DNA of 29,046 nt from a virus. Shown here in pieces: positions 8,282-13,885 of the stretch (position 1 is the stretch's first letter; every line of letters begins with the position of its first letter). The notes beneath the pieces were generated by a model, which was not told the origin of the DNA, did not search any database, and worked only from the letters and a program-made list of their open reading frames with translations. Both the position numbers and the translations under genes were made by a program. The stretch is taken from IMG/VR virus record IMGVR_UViG_3300035698_009059, positions 1 to 29,046 of that record. One strand, 5' to 3'.

Positions 8282-8884
8282 ATGGCCAGAGCAGCGAGCA
8301 CAGATTTTCTTCAGAGTTTCCGGTTTCACGTCGCACTGATTGAGGCTGCGGGCGAGTATAACCCGCTTCAGCCTTCCGGCATTATTGACGACTTGTACGT
8401 TGGTGGCGAGGCTGGGTTCCAGAGTGTAACCCTTCCCGAACTGTCGGCGGAGCCCGTCGAATATCGTGAGGGCACGTGGAAGTACACCAAGAAGTTCGTT
8501 GGTCCTCCCACGGTGTCTGACTCGACTTTGATTCGTGGAGTGACCTCGAAGGACACTGCGTTCTTCCAGTGGGCGATTGCTGCCATCAGTGGTGGTGAGT
8601 ACCGAGTCGATCTCGATATTCAGCAGTTTGCCCGGACGGACCTTGCCGGAGGCGGCGATCCTAGCGAGATGTCTGAATTGCCGTCGCAGGTTTCTCGGTC
8701 CTATATCTGCCACGAGTGCGAGCCGACCCGTTGCAAGCCAGGTGCTGACATGGATGCGACTTCCGGGGAAGTCTCGATGCAGGAAGTCGACTTCGCCTTG
8801 GAATGGTTCGAGGTCAAGTCGAATACACCGCTTGACGGATCGAATATTCTACCGCAGGCGTATGCTACCGAGGCAACCGAATAG
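8282..8884 (+). CDS. Tail tube protein, paralogue 1
   Basis: The product has 200 residues. The start is ATG 8282 after AGAGGAGA. The pattern is that of T4 gp19-like tube proteins: REGTWKYTKKFVGPPTV, then STLIRGVTSKDTAFFQWA and a C-terminal SGEVSMQEVDFALEWFEV strand. It forms the inner tube around which the sheath contracts. An unusual cysteine group, C143-H144-E145-C146 and C151, precedes the SGEV strand and could bind a metal or form a disulfide. The closely related next gene shares the H-x-C-x-P-x-R-x-K-x-G-x-D-x-DA-x-SGEVS-x-QE pattern. Confidence 0.8.
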   Translation: MARAASTDFLQSFRFHVALIEAAGEYNPLQPSGIIDDLYVGGEAGFQSVTLPELSAEPVEYREGTWKYTKKFVGPPTVSDSTLIRGVTSKDTAFFQWAIAAISGGEYRVDLDIQQFARTDLAGGGDPSEMSELPSQVSRSYICHECEPTRCKPGADMDATSGEVSMQEVDFALEWFEVKSNTPLDGSNILPQAYATEATE

Positions 8885-8909
8885 TCGTTGATTCACCGAG
8901 GGGGCTTTC

Positions 8910-9494
8910 TTGGCACGCAGCAGACTACTGGACTGGCTCCAAGACCACACGTTTTGGGTCACAGATATCTCGCTGAGCAAGAGGGCTCCCTTCTTTGCCC
9001 TTGGTGGCGTTCTCTACGGTTACTCGACCGCTTCCTCTCCAGAAATCACGTTTGAGTCTGATTCGGTGGTCCAGTATGCGGATCAGTACGATGAGCATTT
9101 CGGTACGAAAGTGACGGTGAGCCCTATCACGTTGACCCGTGGTTCGACTTCGATAGACAGTACAATGTGGCAGTGGATTATCCGTGCCTCAATGGGCCTG
9201 GATCGTGTCGAGAGGGACTTGTTGTTGATTCACTTGTCCGGGGTTGCGCTGGTGGGTGACACGAACAATGCAGGAGCCCCTTCGATGGCAAGTGCTGTTC
9301 CGGGTTCCGGTTTGGCCGAGGTAGTGAGGACGTTTGGGAAGGGGTGGGTACTCCACGGGTGCCTTCCGGTTCGCTACAAGGCCGGCTCTGATTTCGATGC
9401 GAAGAGTGGTGAGGTTTCGATCCAGGAACTTGACGTGCAACCAAAGAGGATTACTGAATTTTCTTTAGATCCGCTCCTTTTGCTGGACGTATAG
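8910..9494 (+). CDS. Tail tube protein, paralogue 2 (TTG start)
   Basis: The product has 194 residues. I place the start at TTG 8910, since GAGGGGG at 8898-8904 has correct spacing and the resulting N-terminus MARSRLLDWLQ aligns with MARAASTDFLQ of the preceding tube protein. It keeps the gp19-like pattern: TVSPITLTRGSTSIDSTMWQWI and YKAGSDFDAKSGEVSIQELDV. It retains only one of the three paralogue-1 cysteines (HGCLPVRYK). The two may form different tube segments or a tube and its adaptor. Confidence 0.75.
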   Translation: MARSRLLDWLQDHTFWVTDISLSKRAPFFALGGVLYGYSTASSPEITFESDSVVQYADQYDEHFGTKVTVSPITLTRGSTSIDSTMWQWIIRASMGLDRVERDLLLIHLSGVALVGDTNNAGAPSMASAVPGSGLAEVVRTFGKGWVLHGCLPVRYKAGSDFDAKSGEVSIQELDVQPKRITEFSLDPLLLLDV

Positions 9495-9512
9495 TGGACG
9501 TAAAGTTATGAT
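9484..9512 (+). promoter_or_regulatory. Candidate promoter with 11-base-period direct repeats
   Basis: TGGACG (9484-9489), a 17-base spacer and TATGAT (9507-9512) resemble a sigma70 promoter. The 8-mer TGGACGTA occurs twice, at 9484-9491 and 9495-9502, eleven bases apart, so both lie on the same helix face, as for an activator or repressor site. It precedes the small-gene island. Confidence 0.4.
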
Positions 9513-9535
9513 GGCTACTGGAATTGGGGGACGAA

Positions 9536-9781
9536 ATGAAGTCTTTTAAGAGCAGAAAACTTGTTGTGTTTGGTGTTGTGTTTGTCCTTGCGGTCTTGAA
9601 CAAGATTTTCGAGATCGTGGATCTGGACACGCTCAATGCCATGGTGGCGCTAGTAGTTGGCTGGCTGGTATCGCAAGGGATTGCCGATGCCGGGTCCAGG
9701 GATGTAGCGGTGAGTGCGGAGAAGGCTGCCGGGACCGTGGTTGATGCTGTGAAGCCTGGGTTATTGACTGAGGACAAATGA
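9536..9781 (+). CDS. Small two-helix membrane protein (holin-like)
   Basis: The product has 81 residues. Start ATG 9536 is chosen over TTG 9524 because GGGGGA at 9526-9531 is well placed. Two hydrophobic segments, about residues 9-24 and 36-51, are joined by a short loop with Asp/Glu, after a basic N-terminus (KSFKSRK). The Ala-rich tail is soluble. The size and hairpin topology fit class II holins and a common family of small phage membrane proteins with an S-R-K start and a QGIADA end. No endolysin gene is nearby, so a lysis role is unproven. Confidence 0.6.
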   Translation: MKSFKSRKLVVFGVVFVLAVLNKIFEIVDLDTLNAMVALVVGWLVSQGIADAGSRDVAVSAEKAAGTVVDAVKPGLLTEDK

Positions 9782-9795
9782 CGCAATCGATTGCG
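9782..9795. repeat. Dispersed intergenic palindrome, copy 2
   Basis: CGCAATCGATTGCG directly follows the TGA at 9779-9781 and ends 14 bases before ATG 9810, next to the ribosome site GGGAG. Confidence 0.95.
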
Positions 9796-9809
9796 CAAAG
9801 GGAGATGAC

Positions 9810-10061
9810 ATGCGAGATGTGATTGGTAGGATTGAAGAGTTGGCTGAGTCGAGGATCTCCGGTGCTGTGTCGATTTCCGGTATGGCTGGGAAAGAGAAGG
9901 CCATTGCGCAGAAGATGTTTGATAAGGGGTATCGTTACATCCTGTACCCTGCGAAGGGAGAGAGCAACCCTGCTCCTTTGTACGCCAAGACTTTGCGGGA
10001 TGCAGTCGAGATGATGAAGGATCTTGGCAAGGGTGCCAGGGGTGCTCCCCTGGAGGAGTGA
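9810..10061 (+). CDS. Small hypothetical protein, first of three sharing an N-terminal segment
   Basis: The product has 83 residues, with GGGAG before the ATG. It begins MRDVIGRIEELAES, a short amphipathic helix also found at the start of the genes at 10063 and 10357. The rest (KAIAQKMFDKGYRYILYP..., LYAKTLRDAVEMMKDLG) suggests a small alpha/beta fold with no known motif. The dispersed palindrome sits just upstream. Function unknown. Confidence 0.6.
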   Translation: MRDVIGRIEELAESRISGAVSISGMAGKEKAIAQKMFDKGYRYILYPAKGESNPAPLYAKTLRDAVEMMKDLGKGARGAPLEE

Positions 10062-10062
10062 C

Positions 10063-10347
10063 ATGCGTGACGTGCTGAAAGACATCGAGGCCATGCTTGA
10101 GGGTGCTCCGTCGAAGAACCGGAAGTCGATTGCCGGGGATCCGGGGCGTGTCTCTCGTGCCGGGGCAGATATCTTTCATGCGACAGATGTCACGATTCGT
10201 GTGAACCTCGGGGTTGCGGACTTGAGGAAGTTGCTTGCGGGCAAGGATCTTGAGATTGATGCGAAGGATGTGAAGAAACGAGACAACGAGTCGAACGTCT
10301 ACCGTGTCGTGCTTCGGTACGGTGGGCGTGGCGTACCTGAATTTTAG
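10063..10347 (+). CDS. Small hypothetical protein, second with shared N-terminal segment
   Basis: The product has 94 residues from ATG 10063, one base after the upstream stop and with GGAGG at 10052-10056. It starts MRDVLKDIEAMLEGAPSK, related to the neighbours' N-termini. The C-terminal half has a strand-helix-strand character (DVTIRVNLGVADLRKLLAG and YRVVLRYGGRG). No known family. Coupled to the previous gene by proximity. Confidence 0.6.
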   Translation: MRDVLKDIEAMLEGAPSKNRKSIAGDPGRVSRAGADIFHATDVTIRVNLGVADLRKLLAGKDLEIDAKDVKKRDNESNVYRVVLRYGGRGVPEF

Positions 10348-10356
10348 GATACTGAT

Positions 10357-10623
10357 ATGCGAGAGATCATCGAAAGGATCGAAGAGTTGGCTGAGGCTGT
10401 TCGGTTCGACACGTCTGACTGGGAAGGGAGCAACTCGGGCAAGAACCCGAGGGGCAGTGGTGGCTGGATGTTCAGTATGGGCAAGAACCCCAGGGATAGC
10501 GGTTTCGTAGCCAATGGGCCGTACATTTGGATGTGCCGGGCAAGCAAATACACCGACGCCAAGAAGAAGGCCAATAAGGAAGCGAAGTCTCGCGGTGTCG
10601 ATGTCGTGTATGTCCTTGCATAG
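10357..10623 (+). CDS. Small hypothetical protein, third with shared N-terminal segment
   Basis: The product has 88 residues. The first 13 codons are nearly identical at DNA level to those of the gene at 9810 (MREIIERIEELAEAV versus MRDVIGRIEELAES), which implies recent duplication. The centre has a Gly/Asn-rich internal repeat, GKNPRGSGGW and GKNPRDSGF. The basic C-terminus (KYTDAKKKANKEAKSRG) ends in a strand. The ribosome site is weak (AGGAT). Function unknown. Confidence 0.6.
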   Translation: MREIIERIEELAEAVRFDTSDWEGSNSGKNPRGSGGWMFSMGKNPRDSGFVANGPYIWMCRASKYTDAKKKANKEAKSRGVDVVYVLA

Positions 10624-10728
10624 TCCCTGGGAGTCCTGGGCTGTCCGTGAAGGTCGTTTTGGGATGTTTTGGGGTGCTTGTGTGTGTCTGGTTGTTTCCG
10701 TCCGCTGTTGAGGGCGTGGAGGCGTTCG
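10624..10728 (+). other. 105-base G/T-rich gap with short direct repeats
   Basis: No convincing gene fits here. The stretch contains CCTGGG twice nine bases apart (about 10626-10640) and the tandem 10-mers TTTTGGGATG and TTTTGGGGTG (10657-10676). It ends with GGAGG at 10718-10722, which serves the next gene. A regulatory leader is possible. No terminator-like hairpin with a U-run is visible. Confidence 0.35.
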
Positions 10729-11052
10729 GTGGTGCAAAAAGTAAAGATTCGGCACGTTATGGAGTCCACTACGTCTGCTTCCGTGGTAGCCCTTTTCCAT
10801 GGCGAAACGCAGGTTGCTTGGCCCGACCTTGAGTGGCCCTTCCGAATGAATCAGGTAAGCAAGCAGAACGGCCTTGAAGCCCTGAAGGCGATGCCTGATT
10901 ACAGCGATCGTATGGATGCCAAGATAGTTGCTGTGGCCGATGCCATCATTGCGGACGGTGAGCGGAACCTGACTGCTCCCGAGAATCGCAAGATGAGTGA
11001 ATTGTTGCGTGACCTAGATGCTTCGAGCAAGAAGCACCGGGAGGGGAGATGA
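10729..11052 (+). CDS. Hypothetical protein, probable GTG start
   Basis: The product is about 107 residues from GTG 10729 (or 10732), chosen because GGAGG at 10718-10722 is six bases upstream. The ATGs at 10759 and 10846 lack a ribosome site. The N-terminal part is strand-rich (VKIRHVMESTTSASVVALFHG). The C-terminal half is helical and charged (DAKIVAVADAIIADGE...SELLRDLDASSKKHREGR). Third positions avoid A as in neighbouring genes, supporting this frame over an overlapping one. The stop overlaps the next ATG (ATGA). Function unknown. Confidence 0.5.
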   Translation: MVQKVKIRHVMESTTSASVVALFHGETQVAWPDLEWPFRMNQVSKQNGLEALKAMPDYSDRMDAKIVAVADAIIADGERNLTAPENRKMSELLRDLDASSKKHREGR

Positions 11053-11201
11053 CGACTACTGCGAACATAGCGAAGATTCCTGTTGGGCTCTCTATCATTG
11101 TCCGACGAGATCGACCGTTCTATACCGTTCCGAAGTTCAAGTACGGGACCGGCAAGAAGAACGCCTGGGGTTATCCTGTCCCAGTCGAACGCAATCCTTG
11201 A
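11049..11201 (+). CDS. Very small basic hypothetical protein
   Basis: The product has 50 residues, starting at ATG 11049 with GGGGAG just upstream and overlapping the previous stop by four bases. The sequence is basic with many Pro/Tyr (FYTVPKFKYGTGKKNAWGYPVPVE). No family recognised. The overlap and good ribosome site support a real gene despite its size. Its stop codon lies inside a TTGACA promoter element. Confidence 0.5.
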   Translation: MTTTANIAKIPVGLSIIVRRDRPFYTVPKFKYGTGKKNAWGYPVPVERNP

Positions 11202-11226
11202 CAAACGTGTAGTGAAGTGTTAGTTT
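11198..11226 (+). promoter_or_regulatory. Candidate sigma70-type promoter
   Basis: Perfect -35 TTGACA at 11198-11203, a 17-base spacer and TAGTTT at 11221-11226, with a TG extended -10 at 11218-11219. It lies in a 59-base gap before the gene at 11261. Confidence 0.5.
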
Positions 11227-11260
11227 GTGTGTATGGCGACGCTTACAATGGAGGTGTGTC

Positions 11261-11425
11261 ATGCGAACGAACGACGAGATCCGTGAGGCTGTGAAGTACG
11301 TGAAGTCCCTGTACTGTTACGACTTCATCGAGGATAGGGCTGCTGTGATCGCCCTGGAAGTTCTGGAGCGAAGGTTGAATTTGGTTGGTGAACGCTCTGT
11401 TGGTGAACGCTCTGTTGGTGGGTGA
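11261..11425 (+). CDS. Small hypothetical protein with C-terminal peptide duplication
   Basis: The product has 54 residues from ATG 11261, with GGAGG at 11250-11254. Residues 1-40 form a charged helical domain (EIREAVKYVKSLYCYDFIEDRAAVIALEVLERRL). The tail VGERSVGERSVGG arises from a 15-base tandem duplication. First gene after the TTGACA promoter. Function unknown. Confidence 0.55.
   Translation: MRTNDEIREAVKYVKSLYCYDFIEDRAAVIALEVLERRLNLVGERSVGERSVGG
11384..11420 (+). repeat. Tandem 15-base duplication in coding sequence
   Basis: Unit GTTGGTGAACGCTCT at 11384-11398 and 11399-11413, plus seven bases of a third copy. It stays in frame and adds VGERS units at the end of the small protein. Confidence 0.9.
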
Positions 11426-11428
11426 GGC

Positions 11429-11713
11429 ATGCAGGTTTGCACGAGGGAAGTAACTGTTGCCATGGTTCGTGTACCGTCTTCGTCCGGCAAGGATGTTTAC
11501 ACGGTGAAGGTTATTGGTGACGCTGCTGTGTCGTGTTCATGCCCTGGGTTCACTTATCGGGGGAAGTGCAAGCATTTGGCTGTATCGAGGGATGCTTGTG
11601 GCTGGAACGAGGGTTGCGATGACAAGCAAACTGGGAGACAGCACCAGTTGCATATTTGTCCTCGCTGTGGTGGTATCACCGATAACGTGTTGGCTGAGAG
11701 TCGTGGAGGTTGA
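11429..11713 (+). CDS. SWIM zinc finger protein
   Basis: The product has 94 residues. A strand pair leads into C36-S-C38, eight residues, then C47-K-H49, the CxC...CxH signature of SWIM zinc fingers, with the usual G-F and K-H-L residues around it. A second knuckle CPRCGG lies near the C-terminus. SWIM domains bind DNA or protein partners. This stand-alone small version gives no further clue to its target. The start ATG 11429 is three bases after the upstream stop. Confidence 0.75.
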   Translation: MQVCTREVTVAMVRVPSSSGKDVYTVKVIGDAAVSCSCPGFTYRGKCKHLAVSRDACGWNEGCDDKQTGRQHQLHICPRCGGITDNVLAESRGG

Positions 11714-11715
11714 GG

Positions 11716-12147
11716 ATGACTGAGAAGGTCCAGTTGTTGACGTACAAGGAGGCCATGCTTGATGGTTTGTACGAGACTATCAGGATAGTGATGCCTGGGA
11801 TTCAATACCCTGCGTTGCGTAGCATCTTCGGGGAGGGGTATGATGTTGGGGATGCTGTTCTGTTTTTCATGCGCCCCAAAGACCCGCAGGAAGGTGGCGA
11901 CGGGTTGCGGTTCTCGTTGGCAAGTGCAAGTATTGCCCGAGTGAAAGATGAGCCGTTTGCTTGGCACGTGGCTGCTCCTGTTGGCGCTGGAGTCAAGATT
12001 CGGTACGTGGCCTATCGTGCCTCGGAAGTCGACACGGATCGGTTCGACCTTCCTGTGGCTGAGGAGGCTGAAGTTGATGTTGTTGCGAGTGGAGTGTTGG
12101 ATTTTTCTGCAATGCTGAAGAAGCATAGGGGAGGTACAGATGTCTGA
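11716..12147 (+). CDS. Hypothetical protein, first of a tandem paralogue pair
   Basis: The product has 143 residues from ATG 11716, with GGAGG at 11705-11709. The N-terminus (LLTYKEAMLDGLYETIRIVMPG) and the later GDAVLFF match the next gene (LLTFDESMAAGMSELVKVLAPG, GDAVLFYP), so the two arose by duplication. The C-terminal half is beta-rich and differs from its partner. No known family. It overlaps the next gene by 8 bases. Confidence 0.6.
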   Translation: MTEKVQLLTYKEAMLDGLYETIRIVMPGIQYPALRSIFGEGYDVGDAVLFFMRPKDPQEGGDGLRFSLASASIARVKDEPFAWHVAAPVGAGVKIRYVAYRASEVDTDRFDLPVAEEAEVDVVASGVLDFSAMLKKHRGGTDV

Positions 12148-12487
12148 GAAACTGCTTACGTTCGATGAGTCGATGGCTGCTGGCATGTCAGAGCTTGTAA
12201 AGGTGCTTGCACCGGGCCAAAAGATGAAGGGTGTGTGTGGCGTATCTGGGGAGAGTTTCAGTGCGGGCGATGCCGTTCTGTTCTATCCGTTTATGATCAA
12301 GGTTGATGGTGAAGGAGATGACACGGAGGCCACCTTTGAGATCACCTTGTCAAAGGTCGAGCACTTGCGGACTGCCGGGTATCGGTGGATGAAGAGTTGT
12401 GCGGAAGTGGACAAGCCACACCTGTTTGCTTTTCGCGCTTTCCGTGGCGATGGTTACAAGAGCGCCGAGTGCTCCGAAGTGAACTAA
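12140..12487 (+). CDS. Hypothetical protein, second of a tandem paralogue pair
   Basis: The product has 115 residues, overlapping the previous gene by 8 bases, with AGGGGAGG before its ATG. It shares the N-terminal helix and the GDAVLF strand with its neighbour and is shorter at the C-terminus. Three cysteines (C33, C87, C111 approximately) are not arranged as a clear metal site. Function unknown. It ends the transcription segment before a 78-base gap holding a promoter. Confidence 0.6.
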   Translation: MSEKLLTFDESMAAGMSELVKVLAPGQKMKGVCGVSGESFSAGDAVLFYPFMIKVDGEGDDTEATFEITLSKVEHLRTAGYRWMKSCAEVDKPHLFAFRAFRGDGYKSAECSEVN

Positions 12488-12510
12488 GTCCTGCCTCTAT
12501 CCGTAGTGCC

Positions 12511-12539
12511 TTGCTTACTCAAATCTTGTGTGGTATATG
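12511..12539 (+). promoter_or_regulatory. Candidate promoter before the RHH gene
   Basis: TTGCTT (12511-12516), a 17-base spacer and TATATG (12534-12539) with an extended TG at 12531-12532. It lies in a 78-base gap and would drive the RHH regulator at 12566 and perhaps the chaperone beyond. Confidence 0.45.
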
Positions 12540-12565
12540 AGTAGATGCTGAGTAAGGAGGTTGCG

Positions 12566-12763
12566 ATGCGGTTGAATCTCGAAATGAAGAAGGACGTGTA
12601 CGAACGGTTGCGCACGGCTGCTGAGACTGAGGGAAGATCGTTGTCCGATGTTGTGCGTGTGCTTGTCAACGAGTGGCTTGAACTAACCGAGGAAAAGCAC
12701 CGGACGAGGATGACTGTTCTCGAAGTGATGCCTGACTACGTGATGGAGGACGGAGATGAGTGA
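12566..12763 (+). CDS. Ribbon-helix-helix (Arc/CopG-type) DNA-binding protein
   Basis: The product has 65 residues from ATG 12566; AAGGAGG at 12554-12560 decides this start over ATG 12545. The N-terminal strand MRLNLEM is followed by KKDVYERLRTAAETEGRSLSDVVRVLVNEWL, the two-helix RHH pattern with the G-R-S-x-S-D turn. Such proteins bind operators as dimers through the N-terminal strand. The short C-terminal tail is acidic. It has its own candidate promoter, typical for a regulator. It is the only transcription factor seen here and might act at the dispersed palindromes; that link is inference. Confidence 0.8.
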   Translation: MRLNLEMKKDVYERLRTAAETEGRSLSDVVRVLVNEWLELTEEKHRTRMTVLEVMPDYVMEDGDE

Positions 12764-12923
12764 TATTGGACGCCCGAATTCGATGGTTGCGAAACCTGGG
12801 ATCGATCTTCTCGAGATCGAGGGTGAGAACGAAGAAGAGACAGATGCCACCCTACTGGTAAGTCGGTCGGTTGATGATGATTTGGTCGAAGGCAAGAAGG
12901 ACGTGGAGGGCTGCAATGAGTGA
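12756..12923 (+). CDS. Small acidic hypothetical protein
   Basis: The product has 55 residues. It starts inside the end of the RHH gene (8-base overlap, with GGACGGAG upstream) and overlaps the chaperone start by 8 bases. The sequence is acidic (EIEGENEEETDATLL, DDDLVEG) without a motif. Overlaps on both sides suggest translational coupling between the regulator and the chaperone. Function unknown. Confidence 0.5.
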   Translation: MSDIGRPNSMVAKPGIDLLEIEGENEEETDATLLVSRSVDDDLVEGKKDVEGCNE

Positions 12924-13701
12924 ACTTGAAATTCTCGAACCCAGGTCAGGGTTTTTGTCCGGTGAGCTTCCTTGTGGTGCCGTGGTTGACGGCGAATTGA
13001 GGACAGATTTTTTGGTTCACGAGATGGACGGTGACGACGAGGATCTCCTTATGGGGAAGGGTCCGATTGTCACGAGGTTCAACAAGATCATCACGAACTG
13101 TTCCGAGTCGCTGTGTGGAGTTTCAGACAAGGTGGCGATTGGCCCGATGGTTCATGGTCTCACAGCAGCGGACAGGATGGTTTTGTTGGTTGCTGTTCGT
13201 CGTGCGGGCTGTGGAGATATTTACGAGATGGTTGGTGTGAAGTGTCCCGAGTGTGGGCACCGTGCCCGGTATCGGGTGAACCTTGCCGATCTCGAGATCA
13301 AGAAGATGCCGAATCCGACCTTGCTGAAGCGAACAGACACGCTGGTCACTGGTATAGTTGTGGACTGGCATATCATGTCCGGCCTGGACGAAGAGTGGAT
13401 GCAGCGTAAAATCAAGCTCCTGAAGGGCGAAAAGCAGTTGACGGTGGCGCTGGCTGCCAGGGTTGACAAGGTTGATGATGTAGCGATTGATCGTGAGGGT
13501 GACTTCAAGGGTGCGATGGATGCGCTTCGCCGGATGAAGTCTCGTGAGCGGAACAACCTTCGTACTTTGTTCGAGATAGAAGAGGGCAGTATCGACCTGA
13601 AGTTGGAGTTTGTGTGTAGTGGTTGTGAAGCCCCGTTCTCCGGCCAACTGGCCGTGGCGCAGAAGAATTTTTTCTTCCCTGCGGAAATGTCGAACAGTTA
13701 G
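12916..13701 (+). CDS. Tail assembly chaperone / T4 gp26-like protein, zero-frame product
   Basis: The product has 261 residues from ATG 12916, with GGAGG at 12905-12909. Features typical of the gp26-like baseplate/chaperone family: DEDLLMGKGP near residue 42, ADRMVLLVAVRRAGCGDIYE at 85-104, a zinc knuckle C110-C113, a C-terminal knuckle C234-C237, and an FFFP end. It lies directly before the tape measure gene, where phages encode chaperones that coat the tape measure during tail assembly. The TTTTTTC site near its end allows a longer frameshifted form. Confidence 0.7.
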   Translation: MSELEILEPRSGFLSGELPCGAVVDGELRTDFLVHEMDGDDEDLLMGKGPIVTRFNKIITNCSESLCGVSDKVAIGPMVHGLTAADRMVLLVAVRRAGCGDIYEMVGVKCPECGHRARYRVNLADLEIKKMPNPTLLKRTDTLVTGIVVDWHIMSGLDEEWMQRKIKLLKGEKQLTVALAARVDKVDDVAIDREGDFKGAMDALRRMKSRERNNLRTLFEIEEGSIDLKLEFVCSGCEAPFSGQLAVAQKNFFFPAEMSNS

Positions 13702-13859
13702 AAGAAGACGTCTTCTTTCTGAGCGAGTATTGGCATATTCCGCCTGATCAGGTAAGGTCGATGAGGTATTCTTTTCGACGTCGTATGGTGATGCGTAAGG
13801 AAGAGTTGGAGCGCAAGCGGAAGCAGATGCAGGGTACACCGGCGAGGACGCCACGATAA
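12916..13859 (+). CDS. Frameshifted tail assembly chaperone (-1 fusion product)
   Basis: A -1 shift at 13668-13674 moves ribosomes past the zero-frame TAG (13699-13701) into a frame open to TAA at 13857-13859. The product has 314 residues: 253 shared residues plus a 61-residue extension with LEEDVFFLSEYWHIPPDQV followed by a strongly basic helix (RYSFRRRMVMRKEELERKRK). The extension has no start codon with a ribosome site of its own. This mirrors the G/GT arrangement of lambda and similar frameshifts in other phages, where the longer form links the chaperone to the tape measure. Confidence 0.7.
13668..13674 (+). other. Programmed -1 ribosomal frameshift site TTTTTTC
   Basis: T-TTT-TTC in zero-frame codon register fits the X-XXY-YYZ rule exactly. 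A weak hairpin UUCC/GGAA (13675-13686) follows at once, and a stronger palindrome lies at 13702-13717. Position before the tape measure gene is the classical one. Confidence 0.75.
13702..13717 (+). repeat. 16-base palindrome at the end of the chaperone zero frame
   Basis: AAGAAGACGTCTTCTT is a perfect palindrome starting right after the zero-frame stop. The RNA can form a 6-bp stem with an ACGU loop, extended by a G-U pair. It is 27 bases past the slippery site, farther than the usual 5-9, so a stimulatory role is uncertain. Confidence 0.6.
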
Positions 13860-13860
13860 T

Positions 13861-13872
13861 GCAATCGATTGC
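13861..13872. repeat. Dispersed intergenic palindrome, copy 3
   Basis: GCAATCGATTGC, one base after the TAA at 13857-13859 and 13 bases before ATG 13886. It shares the flank ...GCGTGAGGT with copy 5. Confidence 0.95.
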
Positions 13873-13885
13873 GTGAGGTTCCGGG

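Noticed and set aside
9451-10800. 449-codon open frame on the minus strand
   Set aside because: It runs opposite several small plus-strand genes that have good ribosome sites; composition is shadow-like.
10647-10832. 61-residue frame with a signal-peptide-like start (MKVVLGCFGVLVCVWLFPSA)
   Set aside because: It overlaps the better-supported GTG gene at 10729, has more A-ending codons than neighbours in the overlap and only a poor ribosome site. A small secreted protein cannot be fully excluded.
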